A stretch of DNA of 64,000 nucleotides from Pisolithus tinctorius (GCA_024663395.1 JANFAH010000018.1:1116001-1180000), one strand, 5' to 3'; positions 44,402 to 57,821 are shown, counted from the stretch's first letter. The notes: generated by a model from the letters alone, not told the origin. Numbers and translations: made by a program.

Positions 44402-47400
44402 ATGGCCAGATCCCAGCCAAGGAAACGTCGTTTACGGTATATTGGGGAGCCACCCTCGTCAGCGCCTAACGTCTCTTCAGTAAGCAATCTCTTTTTGCCG
44501 GCGCACCAGACTAATGGATCGGCCAAACACAAGTCGCAAGGGCAGTCTCAGGCTCCTGTTGGGGGCGTTGCATCGAGTCCTGGGCATTCGAGTCATGGCT
44601 TTAAGGGCAAACTGGCCGCTATGAAAAGTCGCTTCATCCAATCTCACCGAGGCCCGTCGATTTCCTCTGCGAACCCCATTGCATCTGAAGGGGCCCAGGA
44701 AAACCCAGGATCGCGGCAAGTTGCCAAAGATGTTGATGTATGTGATCTACGATGTCTGACACTACAACAACGCTAAGCGTGAATCTTTCATAGACTCGAG
44801 GGTTACTCAGTAAAGCAAATCTCGATCCTGATCCAGCGTTGGTAGGTGATGACGTTGATGTTGCTCGACAAGCTTTCGAGAGCATAAAACCCATCCCATG
44901 TATTGGCCAAATGGCTGTCGAGACTGTCGCACAAGCTAGTACTGCGGTTGCCGTCTTTCAGAACTTGAGTAGCACCCATCTCCAACCTCTTAAAATCTTT
45001 AACGATGTAGTCACCACTATTGAAAACGTGCGTAGGTTTGTTCTGGCATCTGCCCCGCGGCTGAACGATCCCGTGCAGGTGCATCCCTACGCCCAGATAG
45101 CGTTGGGCATTCTCAGGGCCGCTTCCCAAGTACGCCTCAGAGTCCTTTATCTACTTTCTTTACTCACTGCCCTTGCGCCAGCTGATCATTACGGAAGCGA
45201 CCCTAGATAATGCGATATCGGAGCTCTTGAGAAAAGTCGCCTCCGTGTACGCATTCCTTTTGGAAGACGACACCATCAAGAACATTGATACCATAAAAGT
45301 CCCCTTGGCGAAGATTGCGCGGGTAATCAGTGCCTGTGCGCAGTTCATCAAAGATTACTCAGAAGTAACAAACTTTTGTAGGTCCATTTCCTCTTCGTTG
45401 AAGCTCTTATCTCACACTTCCTCAGGGAAGAGGCTTGGAAGGAACATAATGTCTGAGACGCAGACTGCCATCGACGACTACACCAAAACGCTAGACGAGT
45501 TGATGCAGCAATTGCGAGATTGCCAGACCCAGGACGTTCAGATCAACGTGTACCGCGTCATCGAGGACCTGAACATGGAGGGAATGGCTTACGCAGGCGG
45601 GGCGGGCTTGAATATGCTGAAGAAGTGCCTAGAGAACACGAGGACAGAGATTCTGCGGGACATCATCAACTGGGTCAATGATACTCGCCCGGACGCCCCG
45701 TGCGTTTTATGGCTTCACGGGCAGGCTGGGGGGGGCAAATCTACGATCGCCCATACCATTGCATCTTGGCTCAAGGATGTGGGAGGGCTTGGATCCTGCT
45801 TTTGTTTTGCCCGTGACAGGCAGGCTGAGCGCCGGGAAGAGAAGATGCTGACAACTATTTCCTGCGATCTGGCCAGCCGTTACCCCGCGTTCCGACGATC
45901 ATTAGGTCGTGTTCTCGCTGAGGACCCCTCTCTGAAGACGACGCCCGACTTGTCTCAACAGTGGCAAAAGCTGATCTTAGAGCCGTTGCTCAAGGCTGCA
46001 GGTGCTATTGTTGGAAATGTAGTATTGGTGATCGATGCATTGGACGAAAGTGGGGAGGTCTTATGGAGGAAGCATATTCTGTCGCTTCTGACGTCGAAGG
46101 AAGCTGCAAACATGTCGAGTGTTCGCATCCTGCTAACTTCCCGACCTTTACCAGACATCGAACGCGCTCTAAGGGACGCCATGAACGTCAGAGCGATCTG
46201 TCTCGACGACGTCCCTGCGGAGCTGACGCAGCGTGACATCACGCTATTCGTTTCGAAGGAACTTCTTAGCCTCAAAGACAGTTTTAGGCCCCCGGAGATA
46301 CAGCAGATTGTTCACAAGTCGAATGGCTCGTTCGAATGGGCACGTCTGGCCTGCGCGTTTATCAGGCCCTACAGAGATGGACTAACTGTGAAGGAGCGCT
46401 TGGACGAAGTGATCGCTCTTCAGCCTGCGGAGGGAAGAACCCTTCTGGATACCACTTATAGTGCAATCCTGGAGAGTGCCATACCTCCATCCCCGATACC
46501 TCTTGCACGCTTCGGCTCGGTCATGCAACAAGTTCTGTTGATGATAGAGCCTGTATCCATGGTGACCTTAGATTCCTTTCGCGAATGCTTCCCAGATGAA
46601 AGCGATGACTATAATGTTGCTATCATCCTGCGGTTCATGGCTCCAATGCTGGATGGAGTTACTAATTTGGTCTCACCTATCTGTCTCCTCCACTCGTCAT
46701 TTTATGACTTCTTGACCGATCGTTCACGAAGTGGAGTCTACTTTGTCGACACTTCCAACTCATATGACCTGACCTTTGCCTCATTGCGGGTTCTTTCTGA
46801 ACATCTCCAATTCAACATCTGTGGACTGGAAAGTTCCTACCTCAGCAATTCAGAGATTCCTGATTTAGCAGAGAGGATCAACAAGAACATTCCACTCCAT
46901 CTATCCTACTCATGCCAATTCTGGGCCCAACACCTACAGAAGACAGCTTTTGACCCAATACTTGCAGGACTGGTGGTGGCCATTGTGGGGAGTGAAAAAA
47001 TCCTCTTCTGGCTTGAGATCATGAGCCTTCTTGGTGAAGTTGGGCAAGCTGCAGATGCACTTTTTTGCACAACTGAATGGCTACAGGTAGGTTCTCCATT
47101 GTTATGTTTGATCTCTTCTAAAATTAAATTGAAGGGTCAAGATGGTGTTGAGGACATATTAACATTGGTACAAGATGGGATTGCATTCATCCAAAACTTT
47201 GGCAGTGTGATTGCACACAGTTCATCACATCTTTACATTTCAGCACTGCCATTTGTTCCCTCAAACACAATGCTGTCAGCAAAACTCATGCCAAAATTTT
47301 CTGGGCTTGCTAAAGTTGACAAAGGGCAACCCAAAGAGTGGGCAGCTGCCAAGCAAGCTTTACAGGGACACACTTCTTTGGTTAATTCAGTTGCATTCTC

Positions 47401-48637
47401 TCCTGATGGCAAGACAATTGTCTCAGGCTCAGATGACAAAATTGTGAGAATCTGGAATGCTGGGACAGGGGAGCAGATGGGTGGCCCTCTTCAGGGGCAT
47501 ATGTCTTGGGTCCAGTCAGTTGCATTCTCCCCTGATGGTGGGAGGGTTGCCTCTGGTTCTGATGACAAAACAGTGAGAGTGTGGGATGTTGACACTGGGG
47601 TACAGATAGGAAGTGATCTAAGGGGGCACATTTCTGGAGTCAACTCAATTGCATTCTCTCCTGATGGCAGGAGCATTGTGTCTGGTTCACATGACAAGAC
47701 TATGAAAATTTGGGATGTTGAAGGACTACAGATAGGCAGTTTTGAGGGGCACACTTCTGGAGTCAGCTCAGTTGCATTTTGCCCAGATGGAAAGAGAGTT
47801 GTTTCAGGTTCCTTCGACAACACTGTGAGGGTGTGGAGTGCTTGGGAAGGTGTACAGATTGGCAGCTATCTTGAGGGGCACACTTCTGGAGTCAACTCAG
47901 TGGTGTTCTCCCCTGATGGCAGGTGCATTGTTTCAGGTTCTCATGACATGACAGTCAGAGTCTGGGATGCTGAAGGTGGGGTACAGATAGGAATCCCTCT
48001 TGAGGGGCACATCTCTGGAGTCAATTCAGTTACATTTTCTCCTGATGGTAGGAGCATTGCTTCTGGTTCACATGACAAGAGTGTGAGAATCTGGGATGTT
48101 GAAGGAGGGGTACAGATAGGCAGTTTTGAGGGGCACATTTCTGGAGTCAACTCAGTTGCATACTCCCCAGATGGTAGGAGAATTGTCTCTGGATCCCATG
48201 ACAACACTTTGAGGGTCTGGGATGCTCAAGGCTACAAGAATATGATCAATTTGAAGTTGCCTACAGACAATGAAACTGGTGAGTATTATCCATCTGTCAT
48301 GTATTCTGCTTTGTTCAAAGAACTTCCAGTCACAACAGCATATTCCATCTGTTTTTCTTCTTCTTCTTCTTCACATGCATTGCAGGGAAGTGACCAACTT
48401 CTTGATGGTGTCCTACAGGAGGAGGAGGATGTAAGGAGTGAACCAGTCAAGCTTCACTCAGATGGCTGGATCAGAGGACCAAAGAGAAGACTACTTCTGT
48501 GGATACCCCCAATGTTCAGGGTACCATTTTATTCAATGTGGAACACAGCAGTTATCCCCAGAGGAAGCTGTATAGAGCTGGATTTGAGTCAGATGGTTCA
48601 TGGGAATAAATGGCATGAATGCTATGTCAAGTCTTGA
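44402..48637 (+). CDS. NACHT-WD40 NLR/STAND protein (copy 1)
   Basis: Exons 44402-44737, 44794-45027, 45079-45129, 45182-45377 and 45426-48637 code 1,342 residues. Residues 1-110 are a basic, Ser-rich leader. Residues about 115-290 form a helical N-terminal domain (HPYAQIALGILRAASQ, ELLRKVASVYAFLLED, FIKDYSE) of the type seen at the start of many Agaricomycete STAND proteins (compare the Goodbye domain). The NACHT NTPase follows, with Walker A WLHGQAGGGKSTI and Walker B VVLVIDALDESGE; then a winged-helix/superhelical linker and seven WD40 repeats (GH...VNSVAFSPDG...IVSGS.D.TVRVWD), enough for a full propeller; then a 130-residue tail. Such proteins bind a ligand with the WD40 part and oligomerise through NACHT. 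Possible introns at 47,087-47,134 (in frame) and 48,279-48,385 (would end the protein early) are discussed in the findings. Confidence 0.85.
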
Positions 48638-48780
48638 AGTGAAATATGTAGGTTTACATGTCTGCAGAGTACTACAATAGCAATAGTACTAGGTTTTTGT
48701 ACATCATTTCCATTTGTTTACATGAAGAAACCTACCCAGACAATGAATATATTTGCTGTATACTGTCATGCATATATTTG
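46729..48780 (+). repeat. Inverted repeat arm A (NLR 3' half)
   Basis: Nearly identical to the reverse complement of about 50,995-53,053. Starts at AGTGGAGTCTACTTTG and ends in 3' flank after TTTGCTGTATACTG. CpG-poor in contrast with the upstream half of the same gene. Identity is interrupted by the inner WD40 repeats. Confidence 0.9.
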
Positions 48781-50994
48781 AATGTTCTTCAGGGTGTATA
48801 GGACATTATTCATCCCTGGAATGTCAGATACAGTGGTTTACAAATGTGAGGGTGTGTACATATCAATGTCATTAACATTAACCATGAGATTGATGACAGG
48901 ATGCTGACCCACACTGCATGAGCAGCTGATGCAACTATGCAATCTCTTGGCTGTAAGTAGGTGTTATTGTATGTAACACTTAACCTTCATAGTCAATCAT
49001 GATCAACATCATCTCATTTGCACATATATTTTCATACTCATACATATATCTTTTCTTATCTTTTCTTATCTCTTCATCTGATCATTTATCTGACATATTC
49101 TTCCTCATGGTCACTGTTCAAGAACTTCACCTTGTGTTTGCCTCATGGATAGTTGTATCTTCCCTGTCCAAGAAAGAGTGTGACACTGAAGGATCAGGGA
49201 GGATCCTAATAGTCTACTAAAAGAGGAGTTCTGTTGCTTGGAAAAGGCTGGATGAGATGAAGTGACTGGTGAGAAAACAGCTGAAGTGGCCTGGAAAACA
49301 AGCAAAGAAACATACTGGAATGGCCCATCTTCAGGTCATATGAGAGTGGCTGAATACTCTCCAGTGGTGTTACCACAGCTCAGCTTATAACCCCAAGCTA
49401 ATCAACAACAGGAGGTTTAGTCAGCAACCTACCTATGTATACCCAAATGTTGCCCTACACTTCAACATGATGAAAATGAAAGATTTATCCCAATATCTAA
49501 TGATCCGCATGAGCTATGGCCAATGGCTCAGAGCAACTTGCTGAGCTGTGACAACACTTCTCCCCCAGCCCTCATTTCACATTCTTGAATGTTTGTGATC
49601 TATCTCTGGGTTATATTGCTCTGAAGCACTAGCCATAGATGTTTTGAGTAGTGCTGTCAGCCACGAGTGCATTGCAATCATGGGTTTCCATTACTTTATT
49701 CAGAGCAGCTGGTACCCATGGGCTTACAATGCAAGTAAACTCCAGTCCTGTCTGCCCCATCCATGGTACTGATCTCCACCAGTATTACCAAACCCCATCT
49801 GAATGACACCAATCAGTAGTGACCCATATTGCTTCATGCCAACTGAGTCATTGGTCAGCCAACCTACATATGTTCTTCCCACTGCACTACTATGTCATCA
49901 CTTCCTTGTTTTCCAAGTGGCTCCAATGTGGGTTGTGATTCTTTTTATGTCTTTCCCTTTTTGGCTTCTATGTTTATCATACTGGATTCTAGCTTTTAAT
50001 CACCAGCACTTGGGATCTATGTATCAACCATGCATGCTTATTTAACACAGCAACAGGATTCCTGACTCACTGAGTATCACCTTTGGTACTTCAGTAGTAG
50101 ATGCCCTCATCTGCTTTCTGCCAGAACTTGTGCAAGGACATCACACAGCAGTGTTGTGAGGCAAATTACATACATTGAACTAGGAGACAAGGGTTTATTG
50201 TACATCTGAGGGAGTGAGTTAGACCAAGGATCTGATCCTGGATAGAGAAGCTTGATGTACATAGCAACTCAGTCATGATCCCTAGTCATTGGTCCCATGA
50301 CAGTAACCTGCAGCTTTGTCAACCCCCCCTCCTGAGACCACCAACTTATGTAGACCAATGGGAGTCAAAGTAAGGTTTAGTGGTGAAACCAACCAAAACC
50401 AGCACAAAAGACAACAAAAGTGAGTGATGGTGTGCCTCCACAGAATCTGGGTGGTGGAAGACTAGACTGTGTGTCTAGGATGCTCCTAATGTAGAGAGGA
50501 GCAGAGAAGAATAAATAAAGCAAAGATTATACATTTCTCTTGAGCCTAGAAGCCAAGGGAGTAGACTATGGTCAGTGTACAGAAGGATAGATGAAGACTT
50601 AATTAATGAGGACCAGTGGATTCTTATTAGAGGCTCAAGAAAAATGTGAAGTTAGATAGTGGATAAGCCCATAGGAAAGTCTCAGCCACTACTAAAACTA
50701 GACAGTGAAGGAAATGTGCTAGGAGCTTCTGATCCCAGAAATCTCTTTTTTTGGCTGCCTAAGTACAGGGGGGTTATATACTCTACAAGGGTACAGCTTA
50801 TGGAAACATAGTACAAAGCTTGCTAAGTATTTTGTAAGCAACCTTTAAGTGGGATGTAAGGGTTTTTAAGTGACTGATAAGCATAGAAAGTGATCAGTAA
50901 GCATAGAAAAGTGATTGGTAATCATGAGAAAGGAGATTGACAAGCATGGTAAAGGAATATTAATGAAGAAAGGTTGGCATGCATAGATGATATC
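48781..50994. other. Spacer between inverted NLR genes, no gene
   Basis: About 2.2 kb of CpG-poor sequence with only short open frames. Phrases such as CACTTGGGATCTATG (near 50,010) and CTGCCAGAACTTGTGCAAGG (near 50,120) resemble 755-930 at the left end of the window, so both are probably relics of one repeat family. Confidence 0.5.
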
Positions 50995-53053
50995 AAATAT
51001 ACACATAACAGTATACAGCAAATATATTCATTGTCTGGGTAGGTTTCTTCATGTAAACAAATGGAAATGATGTACAAAAACCTAGTACTATTGCTATTGT
51101 AGTACTCTGCAGACATGTAAACCTACATATTTCACTTCAAGACTTGACATAGCATTCATGCCATTTATTCCCATGAACCATCTGACTCAAATCCAGCTCT
51201 ATACAGCTTCCTCTGGGGATAACTGCTGTGTTCCACATTGAATAAAATGGTACCCTGAACATTGGGGGTATCCACAGAAGTAGTCTTCTCTTTGGTCCTC
51301 TGATCCAGCCATCTGAGTGAAGCTTGACTGGTTCACTCCTTACATCCTCCTCCTCCTGTAGGACACCATCAAGAAGTTGGTCACTTCCCTGCAATGCATG
51401 TGAAGAAGAAGAAGAAAAACAGATGGAATATGCTGTTGTGACTGGAAGTTCTTTGAACAAAGCAGAATACATGACAGATGGATAATACTCACCAGTTTCA
51501 TTGTCTGTAGGCAACTTCAAATTGATCATATTCTTGTAGCCTTGAGCATCCCAGACCCTCAAAGTGTTGTCATAAGATCCAGAGACAATTCTCCTACCAT
51601 CCAAGGAGAATGCAACTGACTGGACCCAGTGATCATGCCCCTGAAGAGGGCTACCAATCTGCACACCTCTCCCAACATCCCAAATCCTCACAGTTTTGTC
51701 ATATGAACCAGAAACAATTGTCATTCTATCAGGGGAGAATGTAACTGATTGAACCCAATCAGTGTGCCCTTGAAATGAGTTTCCAATCTGCACCCCTCTT
51801 TTGGCATCCCAGACCCTGATAGTCATGTCATCTGAACCAGAGACAATTCTCCTGCTATCATAGGAGAATGCAGCTGAGCTGATTGTAGAAGTATGCCCAC
51901 AAATCAGGGTACCATGCAGCCCACCCTTCTTAACATCCCAGACTCTTACAGTATGATCATCTGAGGCAGAAACAATTTTCCTGCCATCATGGGAGAATGC
52001 AACTGCATTGACTGATGCTGTATGCCCTAGAAGAGGGCTACCAATCTGCACACCCCTTTCAACATCCCAAACCCTCACTGTATTGTCATATGAGCCTGAG
52101 ACAACTCTCTTGCTGTCAGGGGAGAATGCAACTGATTGGACCCAGTCAGTGTGACCCTGGAGGGGACCACCAATCTGCATGCCTTTCTCAACATCCCACA
52201 CTCTCACTGTTTTGTCATCAGAACCAGAGGCAACCCTCCCACCATCAGGGGAGAATGCAACTGACTGGACCCAAGACATATGCCCCTGAAGAGGGCCACC
52301 CATCTGCTCCCCTGTCCCAGCATTCCAGATTCTCACAATTTTGTCATCTGAGCCTGAGACAATTGTCTTGCCATCAGGAGAGAATGCAACTGAATTAACC
52401 AAAGAAGTGTGTCCCTGTAAAGCTTGCTTGGCAGCTGCCCACTCTTTGGGTTGCCCTTTGTCAACTTTAGCAAGCCCAGAAAATTTTGGCATGAGTTTTG
52501 CTGACAGCATTGTGTTTGAGGGAACAAATGGCAGTGCTGAAATGTAAAGATGTGATGAACTGTGTGCAATCACACTGCCAAAGTTTTGGATGAATGCAAT
52601 CCCATCTTGTACCAATGTTAATATGTCCTCAACACCATCTGGACCCTTCAATTTAATTTTAGAAGAGATCAAACATAACAATGGAGAACCTACCTGTAGC
52701 CATTCAGTTGTGCAAAAAAGTGCATCTGCAGCTTGCCCAACTTCACCAAGAAGGCTCATGATCTCAAGCCAGAAGAGGATTTTTTCACTCCCCACAATGG
52801 CCACCACCAGTCCTGCAAGTATTGGGTCAAAAGCTGTCTTCTGTAGGTGTTGGGCCCAGAATTGGCATGAGTAGGATAGATGGAGTGGAATGTTCTTGTT
52901 GATCCTCTCTGCTAAATCAGGAATCTCTGAATTGCTGAGGTAGGAACTTTCCAGTCCACAGATGTTGAATTGGAGATGTTCAGAAAGAACCCGCAATGAG
53001 GCAAAGGTCAGGTCATATGAGTTGGAAGTGTCAACAAAGTAGACTCCACTTTG
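50995..53053 (-). repeat. Inverted repeat arm B (NLR 3' half)
   Basis: Partner of arm A. Arms of about 2.05 kb are separated by a 2.2-kb spacer. At the outer boundary arm A reads GTCGAC and arm B GTTGAC after CTACTTT; beyond this point the two genes diverge strongly. Confidence 0.9.
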
Positions 53054-55164
53054 TGACTGATCAGTGAGGAAGTCATAAAAGGATTCATGGTGGGGGTGGA
53101 CAGGAATCTTCGAGTTGCCATCATCTCCACCTAGCAGTGGGGCCATGAATTTCAGAACAACAGCAACATCATAGTGATCCTCCTCCTTTTGGAACAGACT
53201 GCGCATTATATTCAAGGTGTTCATAGGCAGAGGCTCCACCATCATCAGAACTTGTTGCATCACTGAGTGGTATCGCTTGAGAGCTGACTTTGGTACAATG
53301 CTCTCCAGGATTGCAGTATAGGTGAGGTGCAGAAGTGCACTTCCTTCTCCAGACTGAATGGCGATCAGCATATCAAAGCGTTCCTTGGCAGTTTGACCAG
53401 GTACATCAAGCTTGAGGAACTCGCAAGCCAGACGTGCCCATTCGAACAAACCACTTGACTTGTGAGCAATCCGGCCTCTTTCCATAGATCCAATATGCTT
53501 CAAATTGACATAGCCAAGTCTGTAGAAAATGAATTGACTGATGTCATGCTCAGTGGACAGAGAAATGTTGTCCAAGGACAACTTCATCACATGGGCAGAG
53601 CTGCCTAGCACATAGCTGATGTCTGGCAATGACCTGGATGTCACAAGGATGCGGACATTAGGGGGTAGATAGGCAGCTTCCGTCAGCGTGAGCAGAGATA
53701 ATATATGCCTCCTCGACATCTCCTGCCCACTTTCGTCCAGAGCATCAATCACCAGCACAGCATTCCCAACTATCGCACCATTAATCTTGAACAATGGTCC
53801 CAAAATGAGATGTTGCCACTGCTGCATCACATCAGCTGTGGTCATCAGAAAGTGGTCCTTCTTGAAGGCATCTCCCAGCGCTCGCCGAAATACCACATCC
53901 TGCTCTGCCAGATCACGCGCAATCGTCGTCAAGATTTTTTGCTCGCGATGTTCACCCTGCTTATCACGTGCGAAGCAGAAGCAGGCCACTAGTCCCCCCG
54001 CCTCCAAAACCCACGATGAAACTGTATGAGCAATGGCCGATTTTCCACTTCCAGCCTGGCCACCAAGCCAGAAGATGCGGGGTTCATCAGCGTCATGATT
54101 GGTGATCCAGCGCACGATTCTCTGCAAAACTGCCGTCCTGGTGTTGTCCAAGCATTTCTTAGTCGTATCCAGGCCTGCGCCACGTGCATAAGCCATGCCT
54201 TCGAGGTTCGGATCTTCCAATGCACGATACATGTTGGACTGAATGTCCTGGACTGCAAAACTGGGGCATTGCTGCATTAAGTCATCCAAGGTCTCAATGT
54301 AGCGCCCGACAATGATCTGCGTTTCGGAAAGAACATCTTGTTGTTGTTCATTCCCTGAGTAGCGTCGTGTCAAAATTTACATGCCAACAAGACATGATAG
54401 AACCTACAGAATTTCTTTGTTTCAGAGTAGTTTCTAACAAACCGTGCGGATTCACTGATAATCCGCGCAATCTTCGCGAGGACATTTCTCATGTCATTAA
54501 TATTCTGCTTGACACCGTCTGCCAGTAGCAGTTTGTATACAAAAGTGATCTTCTCCAACAGAGTGGACAGCGCATCATCCGAAGTCGCTTGCTCAAGGAT
54601 CAACTGGCAAGACGGCTGAGTCAGAAGAAGCACGTGTATAACGGAAAGCCGCACCTGAGAGGCATCCGTTAAAGTTCCCAGTATCAACTGGACAAAGGGG
54701 TGAATCTGTGCGCCTATACCAAGGGAGCCAGCAGCAGAGTTGAAGTCTTTGAGATGTTGGAGATACGTATCGCTGCAGCTTTGAATGTCTATAAATGCAG
54801 AATTGCCCTGTGTGGAGTCGGCGACCGTTTGGCCAGCCAATACCATCAATGTCAGGCCATCCAATGAATGCGGAGCAGCATTGACTTGGTTGCAAGCTAT
54901 CGATGCTCGAATCGGGGATGATGCTGCTTTGTTGATGGACCCTCGACTCTGTTGATTGAAGGTGAGCATCGTCATCCCAATAGTAGAACATCCCAAATCA
55001 CGTACATCCTGGGTTGGGGTTGTCTGAGGTCGCACCTGTTGCCGCTGAGCAGCGATACTCCTGTCAACAGTATCCACGGGGCCAATACCTCGGTTCAACT
55101 GACGAAAAAAGCGCCTCATTTTGGCGAAAGTCTCCTGGTCTTTCTTTGACTGCTCGCTGGACAT
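51137..55164 (-). CDS. NACHT-WD40 NLR/STAND protein (copy 2)
   Basis: Exons 55164-55006, 54948-54655, 54603-54408 and 54354-51137 code 1,288 residues. The layout equals copy 1: a leader (FAKMRRFFRQLNRG), the helical N-terminal domain (HPFVQLILGTLTDASQ, FVRNYSE), NACHT with Walker A WLGGQAGSGKSAI and Walker B AVLVIDALDESGQ, a linker, and seven WD40 repeats. The N-terminal half is clearly diverged from copy 1 while the linker, repeat 1, the start of repeat 2 and the C-terminal tail are almost identical. Repeats 3-6 differ (e.g. GHTDWVQSV against GHISGVNSI). Copy 1's second intron is absent here. Transcribed towards copy 1, so the 3' ends converge. Confidence 0.85.
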
Positions 55165-55314
55165 TGAACTTTAGGATGAGTATTTCGCGCAGAGCTGACA
55201 CACTCTAGTAAGTAGGACGACCAGCAAGAGTGGGAAGGAACTTGGCTTTCAACGCTCGATCACGTTTCTACCACGTGCGCAGCGAACACAGCTTGTATAT
55301 TGGTAAATATAATG

Positions 55315-57460
55315 TTACATTGAGAGCATTTCTACAGCTTGTTGGTTGCGCCTGGAGATTTCTCGCAAGTTGGTTGTTTTATCATCAACCATTTTCTTTT
55401 GAAGTGAAAGCGCTTTCTTTTCGTCCCCTAGACGCTCCACAATCGCCCACGCTAACTCTGGAGTGTTGTCAAACTTCTCACGGCGGACCTTTCCTTGGAG
55501 TTTAAACTCCTTTTCTAGTCGGTCCTGCAGTATGGTGCGACGTTTTGAGCCGACCTGATCCCACATGGTTGATACCAGTCACAATCGATCGATAGCTTCC
55601 TTCCCGCATATGTCAAGAACGAACCGGAAGTTGCTTATATCTTCCCGCACCAATTCGTCAGCCACACAAACGGTGTAGAAGACACCTGCAAACCTGATGG
55701 ATCTCTTGTATCTGCTCAGTGCAGATCAACTTTAAGCGAGATCGAGTAGGCAAGTCAGCTCACAGTAACATCAATAGTTGTTCTATCGCTTTAAAATCGA
55801 ACTCATTCAATGAAGGCGTATCTATGAAAACGAAGCGTTTTCCGTTATGGACGCTTGCGAAGGCGCCGGCAATTTTCGTGCAGGTCGCTTGCGAGTTTGC
55901 ACCCGGTTCTGGTGGTATCCCAGTAAGTTTATTGATGAACTACATCTCATGTGAGCGACGATTCAACGTGAACAGTTCACTATCAGCCTACGTTGCTCCT
56001 TCCGGAACCCGTGTTACCCAAGACGCTGTCGATGAAAGGGATGAATATGTCACGAGACGGATCCGCTGATTGTACATACAGGACGACGCTATCGCTGGGT
56101 ATGATATCTTCGACCAAAACTCGGAACCTGCTCTGTGATAATGTTAGTACATAATGAAATATCCCGGCAAATCAGAACATGCCTGTTTGGATGACGGACC
56201 CCTGATGTTAAGGTTGATATTGTCCCGGTAAGGGAGAAGGATTGGCTTGAATTCAATTGGTATCATTTGAGTCTCAGCCACCGAAGGCCGACCAAAATAT
56301 CTAGAACGGTTGGAATGGAATTGCTCAATAATGATGGTTACAGGGCCCGACTGGGCCCGGGCGTCGCAGCATGCCAGGATCGCAGAGAAGAACTCTGAAT
56401 CTCCAGAGCAGGATTCATGTTTCAGAGGGAGCCATATTTCAATGCCATGATTAGTGACAGTGAATGTTTGGAATCTCTCTTCCGCAGATGCCAATTCTCA
56501 TAATTTCTTTGAAGAAGACTTTTCGAGGGCAACCATGAAGTCGCTAGGGGACATCCGGATTACGCTTGAGCAATCGCGGAAGTGGCTGGGGTCATTTGCC
56601 AGGAAGCTGTGGGCCATCCCCGCGTTCCTTGTCCATCCCCAGGCAAATATGCTTTGGTCATTGGTCATTCGTATGACTTCCAACTGCAGACGGAGGAACG
56701 CGTTCTTCCCCTCCTCATACAACAATGGCATATACACGCCAAACAGTCCCAATAACGAATATGCACGGTCCTCTTCTCTCGTCGTCCTCCGGTCAGCGGC
56801 CCAGGACATAATTTGTGCTACACTGGGATAGGACCAACTGAGGCCCTTCTCCAATGCATCAACCGAAATCCGTGTGATGACCTTCAGAGTACGAGCGCAC
56901 TTTCGCTTTCGGGTAACGAACTCCCAGTTCCGATTAAAAAAATGAACGTCTTCTGGGGCTATGAGTTCCTGTAGTGTCCATCCACGCGAGAACCACTTGG
57001 GCCACCCATTGAACTTGGCGAATTTGTTGTTGTCGGGTTTAGTGGGAAGAGTATTAGCGCCCATGTCATGGAGATATGCATAGCAACGGTCGGAATTCGC
57101 ATACCACACATACATGGAATTGATAGCCTCGGAGAGTTCGGCACTGCTCCGTTTGTCGATGCAGCATGTATCCACCCAAAGCCAATCTAGCCGGTCGTCA
57201 CGGGCTTGCAGGCAGCTCTTGAGAATTTTTTGGTATCTACTGCGCTTTCGTATCTCACGTCTGACGGCGACATCTGTCTTCGTAAGACCTTCCATCTCCG
57301 TATACTGTACCTCATCTTTTGGTTGACCCCAGCAATGAGATAATATGGCATATGCTGCATTTGCGAGATCGGGCCCACTGAATTCCACCAGCAGCTGCGC
57401 GTCTCGTCTGGCTTTTCCTGCATGGAATTCGAGAAAGGTCTTTACGTCGATCAGGCGCAT
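55315..57460 (-). pseudogene. HET-GTPase unit 4, inactivated by two nonsense changes
   Basis: Near-identical to the intact gene at 34,956-37,074, including the GC donor after residue 426 and the P-loop GNTGSGRS. A TGA at 56498-56500 replaces the CGA codon in the stretch SSS(R/K)KLREL just after the HET domain, and a TGA at 55579-55581 replaces the CGA codon in DRLRLVST of the GTPase domain. Both are C-to-T at CpG on the coding strand. The remaining 320-residue HET part could still be translated. Confidence 0.85.
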
Positions 57461-57821
57461 AGTGCATCAACCTATAGGTAGATCAATACAGATGTCGTGC
57501 AACGGGCTACTAATAGCAGGCGTACGCGGCAAGGAACGTAATAGCAAATGGAAATGCCTTGGGAAATGCTAAAGGGTCTAGCGGGTCGACTGTTTGATCA
57601 ACGAGGCAAGAAGTAAAAATATTGAAGAACCGCGAAAGACGAGCGCTTATCTCGAAGCACTCAGCGGAGCGACAACATAACAACTCGCGTCGTCACTGGT
57701 CTCCCCCAGGCGAACCAAAGACTCGACGGAAGACAATCGTTCCCTCTCGACTCGTCGCCACTCATCCACTCATTCCACGTTCAGTGCGACCACGTCACCA
57801 CATACTTAGTCCCAAATACAC

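Noticed and set aside
49803..50045. Hydrophobic 80-codon frame in the NLR spacer
   Set aside because: T-rich, CpG-poor repeat sequence with no conserved partner; hydrophobicity follows from base composition.
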